The notes beneath the pieces were generated by a model that did no database searches, was not told the DNA's origin, and saw only the letters and a program-made list of their open reading frames with translations. A program made the translations under genes and the position numbers. A DNA stretch of 64,000 bases from Hassallia sp050875635. Lineage in GTDB: Bacteria; Cyanobacteriota; Cyanobacteriia; Cyanobacteriales; Nostocaceae. The stretch spans positions 26,272 through 90,271 of the forward strand of contig NZ_JBPAOH010000014.1 of the NCBI RefSeq assembly GCF_050875635.1, read 5' to 3'. Shown here piece by piece: positions 9,159 through 18,267 of this stretch (position 1 is the first letter of the stretch; every line of letters begins with the position of its first letter).

Positions 9159-12100
9159 ATGACCTATAGCACAGAACAAGACTTGCAGGTAAGTCGAAAT
9201 AAAGAAAATTTGCTGCGTCGCATAACAAACCGTATCCGTTCGACGCTAGAACTGCAAGATATTCTCATAGCGACAGTGGGGGAGGTGCGTTCGTTTCTCG
9301 GCACAGATCGAGTGATGATTTATAAATTTCATGTCGATAGTAGCGGTCAGGTGATTGCTGAATCGATAAACGATCGCTCCTTACCATCTTTGTTAGGGCT
9401 TAATTTTCCCGCTTCGGACATTCCGCCTGATGCGCGGGAATTATTTATTAAATCACGAGTGCGATCGCTTGTAAATGTGGACGAGGGCAAAATTGGTCAA
9501 AGTCCTGTGTGTGATGCCCAAACCAAAGAAATTATATCTGAAGATTTTCGTTATCGTCCTGTAGACCGCTGTCATATTGAATATTTGACGGCAATGGGTG
9601 TACAGTCATCTCTGGTAGTGCCGATTCTAGAATCGGAAAAACTCTGGGGACTGTTGGTATCTCACCACTCGCAACCGCTTTGTGTTGGCGAAAATGAACT
9701 GGAAGGGCTACAGATTGTGGTAGATCAGCTAGAGATAGCGATCGCTCATAGTACTCTTTTGACTCAAGCGCGTGAAAAAGCTGAACGAGAAGCGATCGTT
9801 AGCCGCATTGCTACTTTATTGCATTCATTGCCGACAATTGTATTACAGCCAGCTTTAGAAGCAGCCATTGCTGCTTTTGGCGGTTCTGGTGGCAGACTTT
9901 GTATTAGAAATGAAGCTTTTAATTATCAAAATCGCAGCTTCAGAAGTTTCGCGGAATGTTTGATACCTGGAAGCGATGCTGTCAAACTTTATATTAGTGG
10001 AAAGCAACCTGCAATACCAGAACAAACAATATATCCATTGATGGAGCAATATAACGTTTGGCAAGAACACTACAATGGTAACTATGATATTTGGGCTATT
10101 TCAGATATATATCAAACTCCAAATTTACGAAGTTTACAAGCTGCTTTTCAATCAACCAAAATTCGCAGCATCTTGATGATTCCGCTTTCTTATCGTCAGC
10201 AATTACTTGGCTATTTAAGTATTTTCCGAGATGAAATAGACACAGAAACTTTGTGGGCTGGTCAATGTGATGGCGACAAGCGGCAACTTTACCCGCGTGT
10301 ATCATTTGATATTTGGCGTGAATTTAAACAGGCACAGGCTCGGAAATGGACGTTTGCAGAGATTGAATTGGCTGAAGAAATCGGCAAACACTTTGCCTCA
10401 GCATGTCAGCAGTATGAATTATACCAACAAGTACAAGCCTTTAATACCGACTTAGAAAATCAAGTTAAAAAGCGCACCGTTGAACTGCGAAGGACAAGTC
10501 AACAGCAACAAGCTGTGTTCAAAGTCATTGCCAAAATTCGTGAGTCTCTTGACACCGATATTATTTTTCAAACAACTACTAAAGAGGTTTGTCAACTCTT
10601 AAAAGTTGATCGTGTTTCTGTTTATCGCTTTGATTCTGATTGGGGTGGTGAATTTGTCGGTGATTTTGAAGCTGCTAGTCCCAACTGGTTGAATGATGAG
10701 TACAAACTAGGTATTAATACTGTTTGGAACGACACTTACTTACAAGACACACAGGGAGGACGCTACCGCAACAATGAAACATTTGCAGTAGATGATATCT
10801 ACAAGATGGGTTTTGCTCAGTGTCATATCGACAATCTAGAGCAGTTTCAGATTCACGCTTTTGTGCTTGCTCCGATCTTTGTCGGACAAAAACTTTGGGG
10901 TTTGCTAGCAACTTATCAACACTCAGGATCTCGCAAATGGCAGGACATTGAAGTTGATTTCTTCAGTCAAATTGCTGCCCAAATCGGGGTAGCACTCCAG
11001 CAAGCTGAATTACTCAAGCAAACACAACAGCAGACATTGAATTTGCAACAAGCAGCAGAACAACAACAGGTATTATTTGAAGTAGTTGCCAAGATTCGGG
11101 AATCTCTCAGCTTGGATGCGATATTTCAAACGACTACCCAAGTAGTTTGTCAATCACTACAAACAAATCGAGTTGCAGTCTATCGCTTTAACGCTGATTG
11201 GAGTGGTCAGTTTCTTGCGGAGTTTGTTGGTGAGAATTGGGTCAAATTAATCAGTTCCCAGATAAACATGGTGTGGGAAGATACTTATTTGCAAGAAACA
11301 AAAGGTGGAAGGTATCGCCAGAATCAAACATTTGCAGTAAACGACATCTATCAGGCTGGTCACTCTGAGTGTCATATTGCTGTTTTGGAACAATTTCAGG
11401 TCAAAGCATACGCGATCGCTCCCATTTTTGTAGGGCAACAACTCTGGGGTTTGCTGGCAGCTTATCAAAATTCTGCACCCAGGCACTGGGAAGCTTCGGA
11501 AATCAAATTTTTGGCTCAGATTGCGGTGCAGCTTGGGGTAGCGCTCCAGCAAGCTGAGTTGCTTGCCCAAACCAAGCATCAAGCAGAACAACTCGCTCAA
11601 GCGCTAGAAGAATTACAACAAACTCAAACCCAATTAATCCAAACCGAGAAAATGTCCAGTTTAGGACAATTGGTGGCTGGTGTGGCACACGAAATTAACA
11701 ACCCCATAAACTTTATTTATGGCAACCTTAGCCCTGTCTGTGAATACGCTAACGATTTACTTAGTATGCTAGCTCTTTATCAGCAGCAGTATCCGAACCC
11801 CAGCCGTGAGATTTGCGATTTAGCGGAAAATATAGACTTAGAATTTATTGCCGAAGATTTGCCTAAAATACTGTCGTCGTTGAAACTAGGAAGCGATCGC
11901 ATCCGTCAGATTGTTTTGTCTTTACGGAATTTCTCCAGGCTTGACGAAGCCCAGATGAAGGAAGTTGACATTCACCAAGGTATTGATAGCACGTTACTGA
12001 TTTTACAGCATCGTTTGAAAGCAACGCCAAACAGTCGCGCTATTGAGGTAGTTAAAGAGTACGGCAACCTACCTTTAGTAGAATGCTATGCCGGACAATT

Positions 12101-12461
12101 AAATCAGGTGTTTATGAATGTTTTGAGCAATGCGATTGATGCTTTAGAAGAGTCATTAGGAAAAAACTCTGGACAAATAAGCGATCGTCCCCAAATTCGG
12201 ATTAGTACCGAAGTTATAAACAATCATCAAGTGGTGATTCGCATCGCCGATAATGGTTCTGGAATGCCCGAAGACATCAAAACGCGAATATTTGACCCGT
12301 TTTTTACCACCAAGCCAGTAGGAAAGGGTACTGGCTTAGGTTTATCAATTAGTTACCAAATTGTGGTAGATAAACACGGTGGTGTCTTTAAATGTAATTC
12401 GCTACCTGATGGTACGGAATTTTCAATTCAAATTCCGATTACACATATTCACCACTTTTAA
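9159..12461 (+). CDS. Multi-GAF phytochrome/cyanobacteriochrome-type hybrid sensor histidine kinase
   Basis: An 1100-residue soluble sensor kinase with four GAF domains in order. GAF1 (about 20-195) is phytochrome-like, with the NFPASDIPPDARELF motif and Cys138-His139 in VDRCHIEYLTAMGV. GAF2 (about 205-420) lacks a bilin cysteine. GAF3 (about 450-620) has Cys555-His556 in FAQCHIDNLEQFQI. GAF4 (about 640-800) has Cys738-His739 in SECHIAVLEQFQV. Cys-His pairs at these places bind linear tetrapyrroles in cyanobacteriochromes, so up to three chromophores are possible. Coiled linkers lead to a kinase core: H-box His844 in GVAHEINNPINF, N-box NVLSNAIDALEE, IADNGSGMPED, and a GTGLGLSIS G2 loop. No response regulator lies adjacent, so its partner is unknown. 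It converges with dnaN, overlapping its end by four bases. Confidence 0.9.
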   Translation: MTYSTEQDLQVSRNKENLLRRITNRIRSTLELQDILIATVGEVRSFLGTDRVMIYKFHVDSSGQVIAESINDRSLPSLLGLNFPASDIPPDARELFIKSRVRSLVNVDEGKIGQSPVCDAQTKEIISEDFRYRPVDRCHIEYLTAMGVQSSLVVPILESEKLWGLLVSHHSQPLCVGENELEGLQIVVDQLEIAIAHSTLLTQAREKAEREAIVSRIATLLHSLPTIVLQPALEAAIAAFGGSGGRLCIRNEAFNYQNRSFRSFAECLIPGSDAVKLYISGKQPAIPEQTIYPLMEQYNVWQEHYNGNYDIWAISDIYQTPNLRSLQAAFQSTKIRSILMIPLSYRQQLLGYLSIFRDEIDTETLWAGQCDGDKRQLYPRVSFDIWREFKQAQARKWTFAEIELAEEIGKHFASACQQYELYQQVQAFNTDLENQVKKRTVELRRTSQQQQAVFKVIAKIRESLDTDIIFQTTTKEVCQLLKVDRVSVYRFDSDWGGEFVGDFEAASPNWLNDEYKLGINTVWNDTYLQDTQGGRYRNNETFAVDDIYKMGFAQCHIDNLEQFQIHAFVLAPIFVGQKLWGLLATYQHSGSRKWQDIEVDFFSQIAAQIGVALQQAELLKQTQQQTLNLQQAAEQQQVLFEVVAKIRESLSLDAIFQTTTQVVCQSLQTNRVAVYRFNADWSGQFLAEFVGENWVKLISSQINMVWEDTYLQETKGGRYRQNQTFAVNDIYQAGHSECHIAVLEQFQVKAYAIAPIFVGQQLWGLLAAYQNSAPRHWEASEIKFLAQIAVQLGVALQQAELLAQTKHQAEQLAQALEELQQTQTQLIQTEKMSSLGQLVAGVAHEINNPINFIYGNLSPVCEYANDLLSMLALYQQQYPNPSREICDLAENIDLEFIAEDLPKILSSLKLGSDRIRQIVLSLRNFSRLDEAQMKEVDIHQGIDSTLLILQHRLKATPNSRAIEVVKEYGNLPLVECYAGQLNQVFMNVLSNAIDALEESLGKNSGQISDRPQIRISTEVINNHQVVIRIADNGSGMPEDIKTRIFDPFFTTKPVGKGTGLGLSISYQIVVDKHGGVFKCNSLPDGTEFSIQIPITHIHHF

Positions 12462-13624
12462 CTTCTTAATTGCACCGGCATTGCTAAATAAGTCATCTTT
12501 AAACCGCTTAGTGGTGTAAAAATCACTGGAGTGAGATTTCCATTTACCTGCATTTGAATTTCTTGAGATGGCAAAGCTTTTAAGCCTTCCATTAAATATT
12601 TGACGTTAAAGGCAATATCTATATCTTCTCCTGATATTTGTGCCGGCATCGATTCAATAGCGCTACCCACATCTTGAGATTCTACAGATAAGGTAATTTC
12701 CCCTGCATCGCCGTCCATGCTGATTTTCACGATATTATTTTTTTGATCGGCTAACACAGCAATTCGCTCTAAGGTGCTAACTAATTGTTTGCGATCGAGC
12801 GTTAATTGTCGCTCAAATTGGCGGGGAATAAGTAACCGATAAGCGGGATATTGTCCTTCTAAAATTCGGCTAGTCAGGCGTTGATTTTGCCATTGAAAGA
12901 CAATTTGACCTTGATCGAAGTATAAGGCTACAGTTTCTTCTTCGGAGGAACTATGAGCCAACATCCGCTCTAGTTCCCGCATGGCTCTGTTTGGTACAGT
13001 TACTTCTAGTTGATTTTCACTGCTAGCTATAGGACTTTCGTTGAGTGTTTCTACAACTGCTAAACGATGTCCATCTGTAGCTGCAAATTCTAGCGTGTCT
13101 TCTTTAAGTGTTAAATGCACGCCGGTAAGCACTTGCTTAGTTTCATCGCTACTGGTTGCAAATAAACAACCGCGCAATCCTTCAATTAATGCAGCGGTGG
13201 TAAGATAAATTGCTTCGATATTTTCGATTACGGGTAGTTCGGGATACTCTTCCGCTCCCATTGCTCGCAGCTGATAACGCCCGCTTTTGGGTGTGAGTGT
13301 AACAATTATACCTTCACCGCCTGGGGTTTCAGCGGTACTTGCGGATTCATCTTCTAAGGTGATTTCTCCTTCGGGAAGACGAGAGGTAATATCTACGAGT
13401 AGTCTAGCAGGAAGTGCGATCGCTCCTCCTTGGATAACTTCAGCGCTAAAGCTGGTGCGGATACCCAAGCTGAGATCGAAGGCTGTTAAACTTACCGAGT
13501 TAGTTTGAGCATCCGCTTGCAGTAGCACGTTAGCAAGTACCGGATGAGTTGGACGTGATGGAACTGCACGGCTAACGAGTGAGAGGTTGGTACTGAGGTC
13601 GCTTTGGGCGCAAACTAATTTCAT
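12458..13624 (-). CDS. dnaN: DNA polymerase III sliding clamp (beta subunit)
   Basis: The 388-residue length is the family norm. The start MKLVCAQSDLSTNLSLVSRA at 13624 matches typical cyanobacterial DnaN N-termini; a longer open frame to 13774 adds 50 residues with no clamp similarity and is rejected. RPTHPVLANVLLQADAQTNS, GVHLTLKEDTLEFAATDGHR and a C-terminal FTPLSGLKMTYLAMPVQLRS are characteristic clamp segments; the MPVQL tail belongs to the third domain. The protein forms a ring around DNA and tethers polymerase III. It is transcribed alone towards the kinase gene. Confidence 0.96.
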   Translation of the reverse strand: MKLVCAQSDLSTNLSLVSRAVPSRPTHPVLANVLLQADAQTNSVSLTAFDLSLGIRTSFSAEVIQGGAIALPARLLVDITSRLPEGEITLEDESASTAETPGGEGIIVTLTPKSGRYQLRAMGAEEYPELPVIENIEAIYLTTAALIEGLRGCLFATSSDETKQVLTGVHLTLKEDTLEFAATDGHRLAVVETLNESPIASSENQLEVTVPNRAMRELERMLAHSSSEEETVALYFDQGQIVFQWQNQRLTSRILEGQYPAYRLLIPRQFERQLTLDRKQLVSTLERIAVLADQKNNIVKISMDGDAGEITLSVESQDVGSAIESMPAQISGEDIDIAFNVKYLMEGLKALPSQEIQMQVNGNLTPVIFTPLSGLKMTYLAMPVQLRS

Positions 13625-14033
13625 GGTCAAGTCTGGCTGGTGAAGAAATATGCTAGCATCATTGTTGCGAAGAATGCGACTATGTAACGCCGTGTGCGAC
13701 TTTTTCTTAAGCCCCCTTTTTAACTCTATTGGGGGATCTAAAATCTGGATTACATCACCTGAAGATCCCCCCACTACCCCCCTTTCTTAAGGGCAGGGTA
13801 GTTTCATACAAAAAGAGAAAAAACTTTATCGAGTTGATTGGAAGACAGCACGTTGGGCTTGGGGGATAGTTCGGAAACCGAGAAATCGAGCGAGCGTAAT
13901 AAAAAACGTATTCCTGTTTCACAAAAAAACTTAGAGAAAATCCGTAATAGTGCAACCTAAGTCAGTAGATCATGTTGTTACTGCATTACTTTGAAGCACC
14001 TGTCATCTATAAATAAAGAGAGTCATCAAAAGT
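13625..14033. other. Intergenic region with C/G-tract hairpin repeat
   Basis: This divergent region lies between dnaN and the patatin gene. Bases 13710-13800 hold a dispersed-looking repeat with alternating C and G tracts (AGCCCCCTTTTT, ATTGGGGGATC, then GATCCCCCCAC and CCCCCCTTTCTTAAGGG) able to fold on itself. The remainder is AT-rich and should carry the two divergent promoters. The open frames here are short and lack protein-like character. Confidence 0.5.
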
Positions 14034-15200
14034 ATGAATACTTGCGAAACCAAGCAAAATAATCAGCCAACTTATCGTATTCTTTCTTTAGATGGGGGAG
14101 GAATACGTGGATTAATTACAGCTGTTTGGTTACACCGTTTAGAACAAGAGCTAGGGGCACCTATTCGGGATCATTTTAATCTAATAGCAGGAACTTCAAC
14201 TGGCAGCATCTTAGCTTGTGGCATTTCATTGGGTAAACCAGCTAGTGAGTTAATTAAGATTTATAAAGAACGTGGTAAAGAAATTTTCCCCCATTCACCT
14301 TTTTCACGCGCTCTTAAATTTATAAAACATTTACCTACGCAGGGTATAGATCAACAATTTTACTGTGACAAGGGATTACAAAACGTTCTTAAAGATGAGT
14401 TTAAATCTGAAAAATTCTTAAAATATAATTCTCAAATTGACTCTAATAAGAAATGTAAAGATTTATTATTTGAAGATTTATGGTGTTTAAATGAAAGAAA
14501 GCTTACTACTTTAGTTATGAGTTATGATACTTTGAATCGAAGAGCTATTCCCTTCAACAGTAGCCAACCTCGATACGCTAAAATTCCTGTCTGGGAAATT
14601 TGTAAAGCCTCATCATCTGCACCTATCTTTTTTCCTGCACATATTATGGAAATGAAAAATGGCGACGTATCCTACAAAGTTCCTATGATTGATGGTGGTG
14701 TAGTTGCCAGTAATCCTACAGCTTGTGCATTAGCAGAAGGTATGAAAGCTAGAACAGATCTAATAAAAGAGCAATTTGTAATTGTCTCTTTAGGTACAGG
14801 TGATGCTAACCGTCCCATTTCTATAGAACAGGCACAAAAGTGGGGAATTTTTAATTGGACTACTAATATTACCAATATACTTTTTGACGGAGTATCTCAG
14901 GCAGTGGATCATATTGCCACTAGTATGCTTGAAAAGAACAGATATTTTCGTTTTCAAGGAAAATTAGAAAGAGATAGCTTAGATGATGTATCAGAAGAAA
15001 ATCTCAATGCTTTACAAGCTTTTGCCAATTCCTATTTTGAAACAACTATATGCAAAGACACAATTAACGAGTTAAAAGAAGTATTGAATACTAGCAATAA
15101 GGTAGAAGATAAAGTATTAGATAACAGCCTAATGGTAGCAAATAATCACTTTTGTGACACTTCTTCTAACAAGCTTGACAAGCCACTCACTTTGAATTGA
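14034..15200 (+). CDS. Patatin-like phospholipase
   Basis: A 388-residue patatin-family acyl hydrolase. Residues 16-27 (ILSLDGGGIRGL) form the oxyanion hole, the nucleophile elbow is GTSTG with Ser55, and the second catalytic residue is Asp220 in IDGGVVASNPTACA. The family hydrolyses acyl chains from phospholipids or related lipids. The first 13 residues are polar with no signal peptide, so it is cytosolic or peripheral. Codon use is markedly more AT-rich than in flanking genes such as dnaN, which hints at later acquisition. Patatins serve as effectors in CBASS and other defence systems, but no cyclic-nucleotide synthase or similar partner is nearby, so a stand-alone lipase is the safer reading. 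Confidence 0.88.
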   Translation: MNTCETKQNNQPTYRILSLDGGGIRGLITAVWLHRLEQELGAPIRDHFNLIAGTSTGSILACGISLGKPASELIKIYKERGKEIFPHSPFSRALKFIKHLPTQGIDQQFYCDKGLQNVLKDEFKSEKFLKYNSQIDSNKKCKDLLFEDLWCLNERKLTTLVMSYDTLNRRAIPFNSSQPRYAKIPVWEICKASSSAPIFFPAHIMEMKNGDVSYKVPMIDGGVVASNPTACALAEGMKARTDLIKEQFVIVSLGTGDANRPISIEQAQKWGIFNWTTNITNILFDGVSQAVDHIATSMLEKNRYFRFQGKLERDSLDDVSEENLNALQAFANSYFETTICKDTINELKEVLNTSNKVEDKVLDNSLMVANNHFCDTSSNKLDKPLTLN

Positions 15201-15237
15201 TGTGGGATAGAAAATAAACGTTTGTAAAGCTAATTTC

Positions 15238-15470
15238 CTACATGATATTGTAGAACCGCACGGAAATTGGCACTAGCTCGTTATGCACACAATAGTTGAT
15301 TTGTAAAATGCCTAAAGTCTGTTCATCATAAATCCCTCTTACCTGCTCCACGCCCAAATAAACACGGCAGAATAATACCGAATCCTCATCACCTGTCTGT
15401 GGTTGAATGGTGATGGGCTGTAGTAAATCTTGGGGTCTAAGTACGCGTCACCATAAAAAGGGTATGGAAA
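15238..15470 (-). pseudogene. Frameshifted C-terminal fragment of an unidentified protein
   Basis: On the minus strand a protein-like stretch runs PYPFYGDAYLDP in one frame, then shifts near 15430 to DLLQPITIQPQTGDEDSVLF, CRVYLGVEQVRGIYDEQTLG and ILQINYCVHNELVPISVRFY, ending at a TAG (15238-15240). No start codon is available and stops bound both frames upstream (TAA at 15471-15473, TGA in the other frame). The composition is clearly that of a real protein end. I do not recognise the family. It lies between the patatin and DUF6745 genes and is best seen as a gene relic. Confidence 0.5.
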
Positions 15471-15589
15471 TTATGATAAAGTTGCACATCGCGCTATGTA
15501 GCTAATCACAGGTTTGCTTTGAATGGGTGCGATCGCTCTTTACAGATATAGATAATAAATTTCAATCATCCGGCAAGTACAACTTAATA

Positions 15590-16957
15590 CTATAGCTGTT
15601 CTTCGGCGCGTTCAACCCAAGTAACGGCTTCAATAGCAGACTCTATATAGCTCGGTACTCGCATTACATCAACTTGTCCGGTGCAAGGGCAAGTCATTTT
15701 TAACAGCATAATTGGTTCAAGATCGATTGGCGGTAATGCATTAATTCCTGAATTTGATAAGAAAATTGTTTCGCTGTCAATTTCTAACAGAGTGTATTCA
15801 TACCATTCGTCGATTTGAATTGTCGGTAATTCTTCACACATGCGTCGATACCCAATCTTACGGGTCAATATTCGTCGCATTTCTTCATTTCGCTCTGTAA
15901 TTGTCCATTCTGGTTTCCACTCGCTTGAGGGAATTCGTCCGTAAAACTCATAAATTTCTAACCCGTGGTGAAAAAAGTAACGTTCTCCATCCGACCATTC
16001 AATTGCAGCTGTACCATCGGAATGTAGTTGCCCTTGCTCATCAAATTTCAACTGCACAGGTCGATCGCATAAAATACATATTTTCTTCATGGGAATTATC
16101 CAACCACAATGACGTGCAATCTGACAAATCAATTGCCAGTCTTGTTGATTAGTTTTACACCCCAACTCATCCAGATAAAAATCTAACTGACTGCAAAACT
16201 GTAGGTAGGTCGGCAGAGGTAACAGCATTTGCTCAACCTGTAAAGTTGAAAAAAATCCTTCGGTTTGGCGATTCCAATACTGGCATAAAACTCTGTTTGC
16301 CTTATCCCAAACTTGATTGTAAACTTGTTTGGGCGATTCCAAAAGCAAATCATCGACTTGAGTGAGTAACGTTTCATCTAAGGACGATCGCACTTTTGCA
16401 ATCAAAGAATCGAATAAATCTTGGGTGATTTTAGGAGCGATCGCTTCTCCAAAACGACGGCGTACCGAGATATTTTTCAATACCGCTCGTACACGCATTA
16501 ACCATTGTATGGATTTCCCCATTGCGTAAAATGGCAGACTAAGCATTATACATATCAAAGTCACTGCGAGTATGTACTCAGGAATAAAAGTTAACCAATC
16601 AGGTAATGGTTTTAGCCACTTAATAACAGGTGGAAAAATTAATTTAAACAGAACTACTCCAACAAAAAAGCCAATATAAAACGCCACACACGATAAGCTA
16701 AGTATTGGCAATAAAGATAACCAGCGCCAAGGCGATCGCCGCAACCATGTGGAACGCATCTGTGACATCATCCAGACTTTAGCTGCCTCCGGACTCGGCA
16801 TTACAATTACTTGTGGTGACGGCAACCCAAAGCGTTGATAAAGATGACGAACTACGGCGATCGCCTCGATTTGCTCAACTCTTGTAGTTGAACGTGCCAC
16901 TTGTTGCCAATGCGAACTATAACTCAGTATCCGCAAGCGTTGTTCATCCGTTAACAT
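15590..16957 (-). CDS. DUF6745 domain-containing membrane protein
   Basis: A 455-residue protein. Residues 1-75 are polar. Two hydrophobic blocks follow, at about 78-115 (LLPILSLSCVAFYIGFFVGV) and 125-155 (YILAVTLICIMLSLPFYAMG), giving an inner-membrane anchor. From about 290 onward runs a pattern I associate with DUF6745: a CILCDRP motif, HSDGTAAIEWSDGERYFFHH, and a later segment ending in RILTRKIGYRRMCEEL. The family is often encoded near leucine-rich-repeat or STAND proteins, but neither is adjacent here. The reaction is unknown. The CPCTG motif near the C-terminus might bind metal. It is transcribed alone. Confidence 0.65.
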   Translation of the reverse strand: MLTDEQRLRILSYSSHWQQVARSTTRVEQIEAIAVVRHLYQRFGLPSPQVIVMPSPEAAKVWMMSQMRSTWLRRSPWRWLSLLPILSLSCVAFYIGFFVGVVLFKLIFPPVIKWLKPLPDWLTFIPEYILAVTLICIMLSLPFYAMGKSIQWLMRVRAVLKNISVRRRFGEAIAPKITQDLFDSLIAKVRSSLDETLLTQVDDLLLESPKQVYNQVWDKANRVLCQYWNRQTEGFFSTLQVEQMLLPLPTYLQFCSQLDFYLDELGCKTNQQDWQLICQIARHCGWIIPMKKICILCDRPVQLKFDEQGQLHSDGTAAIEWSDGERYFFHHGLEIYEFYGRIPSSEWKPEWTITERNEEMRRILTRKIGYRRMCEELPTIQIDEWYEYTLLEIDSETIFLSNSGINALPPIDLEPIMLLKMTCPCTGQVDVMRVPSYIESAIEAVTWVERAEEQL

Positions 16958-17447
16958 CTGCGATCCTACAAATGCCTAAAATTCTTGTTGTAGTACAATT
17001 GTAAACCGTAGTAATATATTTGAGATAAATCTTGCTTCAATGCCTTAGCTTCTACGGGTAAGCCTGATGGCAGCAGCACTTAAGCTACAGGCATATCCGA
17101 ATTATCGCGTAGGCGACTTGAATAAGTTTTGTTGTTGTAACTTGATCTAAACCCTGTCGCGCTAAAGCACGCAGGAGACGCTTGAGATTTTTGGGCTGCA
17201 TGAATACTCCAATGCAAGTCTTATAAAAGACTTTTGGTTGTGAAGAGATTGGGGAGACTTGGGTTCAGCAACCGCGTCTCAAGTAATGTAATTCGGTTCC
17301 CGGAGTTTTGGGAAAGACGAATTATAGATGAAGTTTTAGTAAAGTTATCAATAATCTTTTTAACACATATTTATCTCAAGTGGCAAGTGTAGTAATGTTC
17401 TTTATACCTCTTTTACTTGCGAAGAAGGATTTACCAAAAACTTTAAT
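16958..17447. other. Non-coding region upstream of the PEP-CTERM pair, with one 38-codon frame
   Basis: I see no RNA gene in it. A minus-strand frame at 17085-17201 would encode MQPKNLKRLLRALARQGLDQ plus 18 more residues, basic and helical, possibly a tiny gene or a fragment, with low confidence. The right part (17300-17447) is AT-rich and should carry the promoter of the first PEP-CTERM gene. Confidence 0.35.
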
Positions 17448-18206
17448 ATGGAAACCAAATTAATCCACTTTTCAAATAAACCTTTGTCTGCGACTATAAT
17501 TGCAGCATTCACAAGTTTAGTTGCAGTTTTTCCCCTACCAGTTAAAGCCATCACATTTATTACTGATAGAACTGCTTTAAAAAGTAACGACCAAGTAGAT
17601 TGGTCTAGTCTCGGTGCAGCGAATCCTTTCAACTTTCTGCCCAATTCGTTTTCTGCAAAATCTGAACGGGGTTTAGGGCTGAGTGTAGATATACCGAAAC
17701 TTAATTTACCGGGTCTTACTCCCCCATTTGTCTTTCAAACCTTACCAAGTCCAGGGATTGCGACTAACTTTGCCAAAGGGGATTTTGTTCTGTTCGGAGG
17801 GCTTATACTAGGTTCTTTTCCTGCACCTGGCAATCCGGGACCTATAACTATTAATTTCGATAAGCCTGTAAAAAGTGTTGGAACTCAGATAGCAGTAGAC
17901 GACACATTAGAATTCACAGCATCTATTTCCGCTTTTGATAACGCTAATAATTTGCTGGGAACATTCTCAGCACCCGGAACTTCCTCTTTAGCTTTGGATA
18001 ATTCGGCTCTTTTCCTTGGTGTTCTCAGCGACACCCCAAACATTTCGCGGCTAGTTTTTAGCACTTCTGTAGCAAACCGTGGTTTGGCAATCAATACCCT
18101 GAGTATTGCTGCTGTTCCTGAACCAACTTTCATTTGTGGTCTATTAGTTTTTGGTGTTTTAGGTGGCAGTTTGATAAAGAAGGACAAAACAAACAAGACT
18201 GTATAA
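17448..18206 (+). CDS. PEP-CTERM sorting domain protein, copy 1
   Basis: A 252-residue exported protein. The N-terminus has a signal peptide (residues 17-37, with the segment ATIIAAFTSLVAVFPLPVKA). The body is beta-strand-rich with Asn/Asp/Ser/Gly (PGPITINFDKPVKSVGTQIA, SISAFDNANNLLGTFSAPGT). The C-terminus holds the tripartite PEP-CTERM signal: VPEPTF, a hydrophobic helix and a basic KKDKTNK tail. Such proteins are sorted by exosortase to the cell surface or exopolysaccharide. The following gene is a close paralogue, separated by 61 bp, so this is a tandem duplication. No exosortase gene is in the window. Confidence 0.85.
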   Translation: METKLIHFSNKPLSATIIAAFTSLVAVFPLPVKAITFITDRTALKSNDQVDWSSLGAANPFNFLPNSFSAKSERGLGLSVDIPKLNLPGLTPPFVFQTLPSPGIATNFAKGDFVLFGGLILGSFPAPGNPGPITINFDKPVKSVGTQIAVDDTLEFTASISAFDNANNLLGTFSAPGTSSLALDNSALFLGVLSDTPNISRLVFSTSVANRGLAINTLSIAAVPEPTFICGLLVFGVLGGSLIKKDKTNKTV

Positions 18207-18267
18207 AGTTACCGTTGTTACGGATGATGCCCACTAATTAACTGAAGTATCTGCCAAAGACTTTAAT

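Noticed and set aside
13625..13774. 50-residue N-terminal extension of dnaN
   Set aside because: The extension lies in C/G-tract repeat sequence and is not clamp-like; MKLVCAQS at 13624 is the standard start.
14034..15200. Patatin as a CBASS effector
   Set aside because: No cyclic-nucleotide synthase, Cap2/Cap3 or other CBASS partner is encoded next to it.
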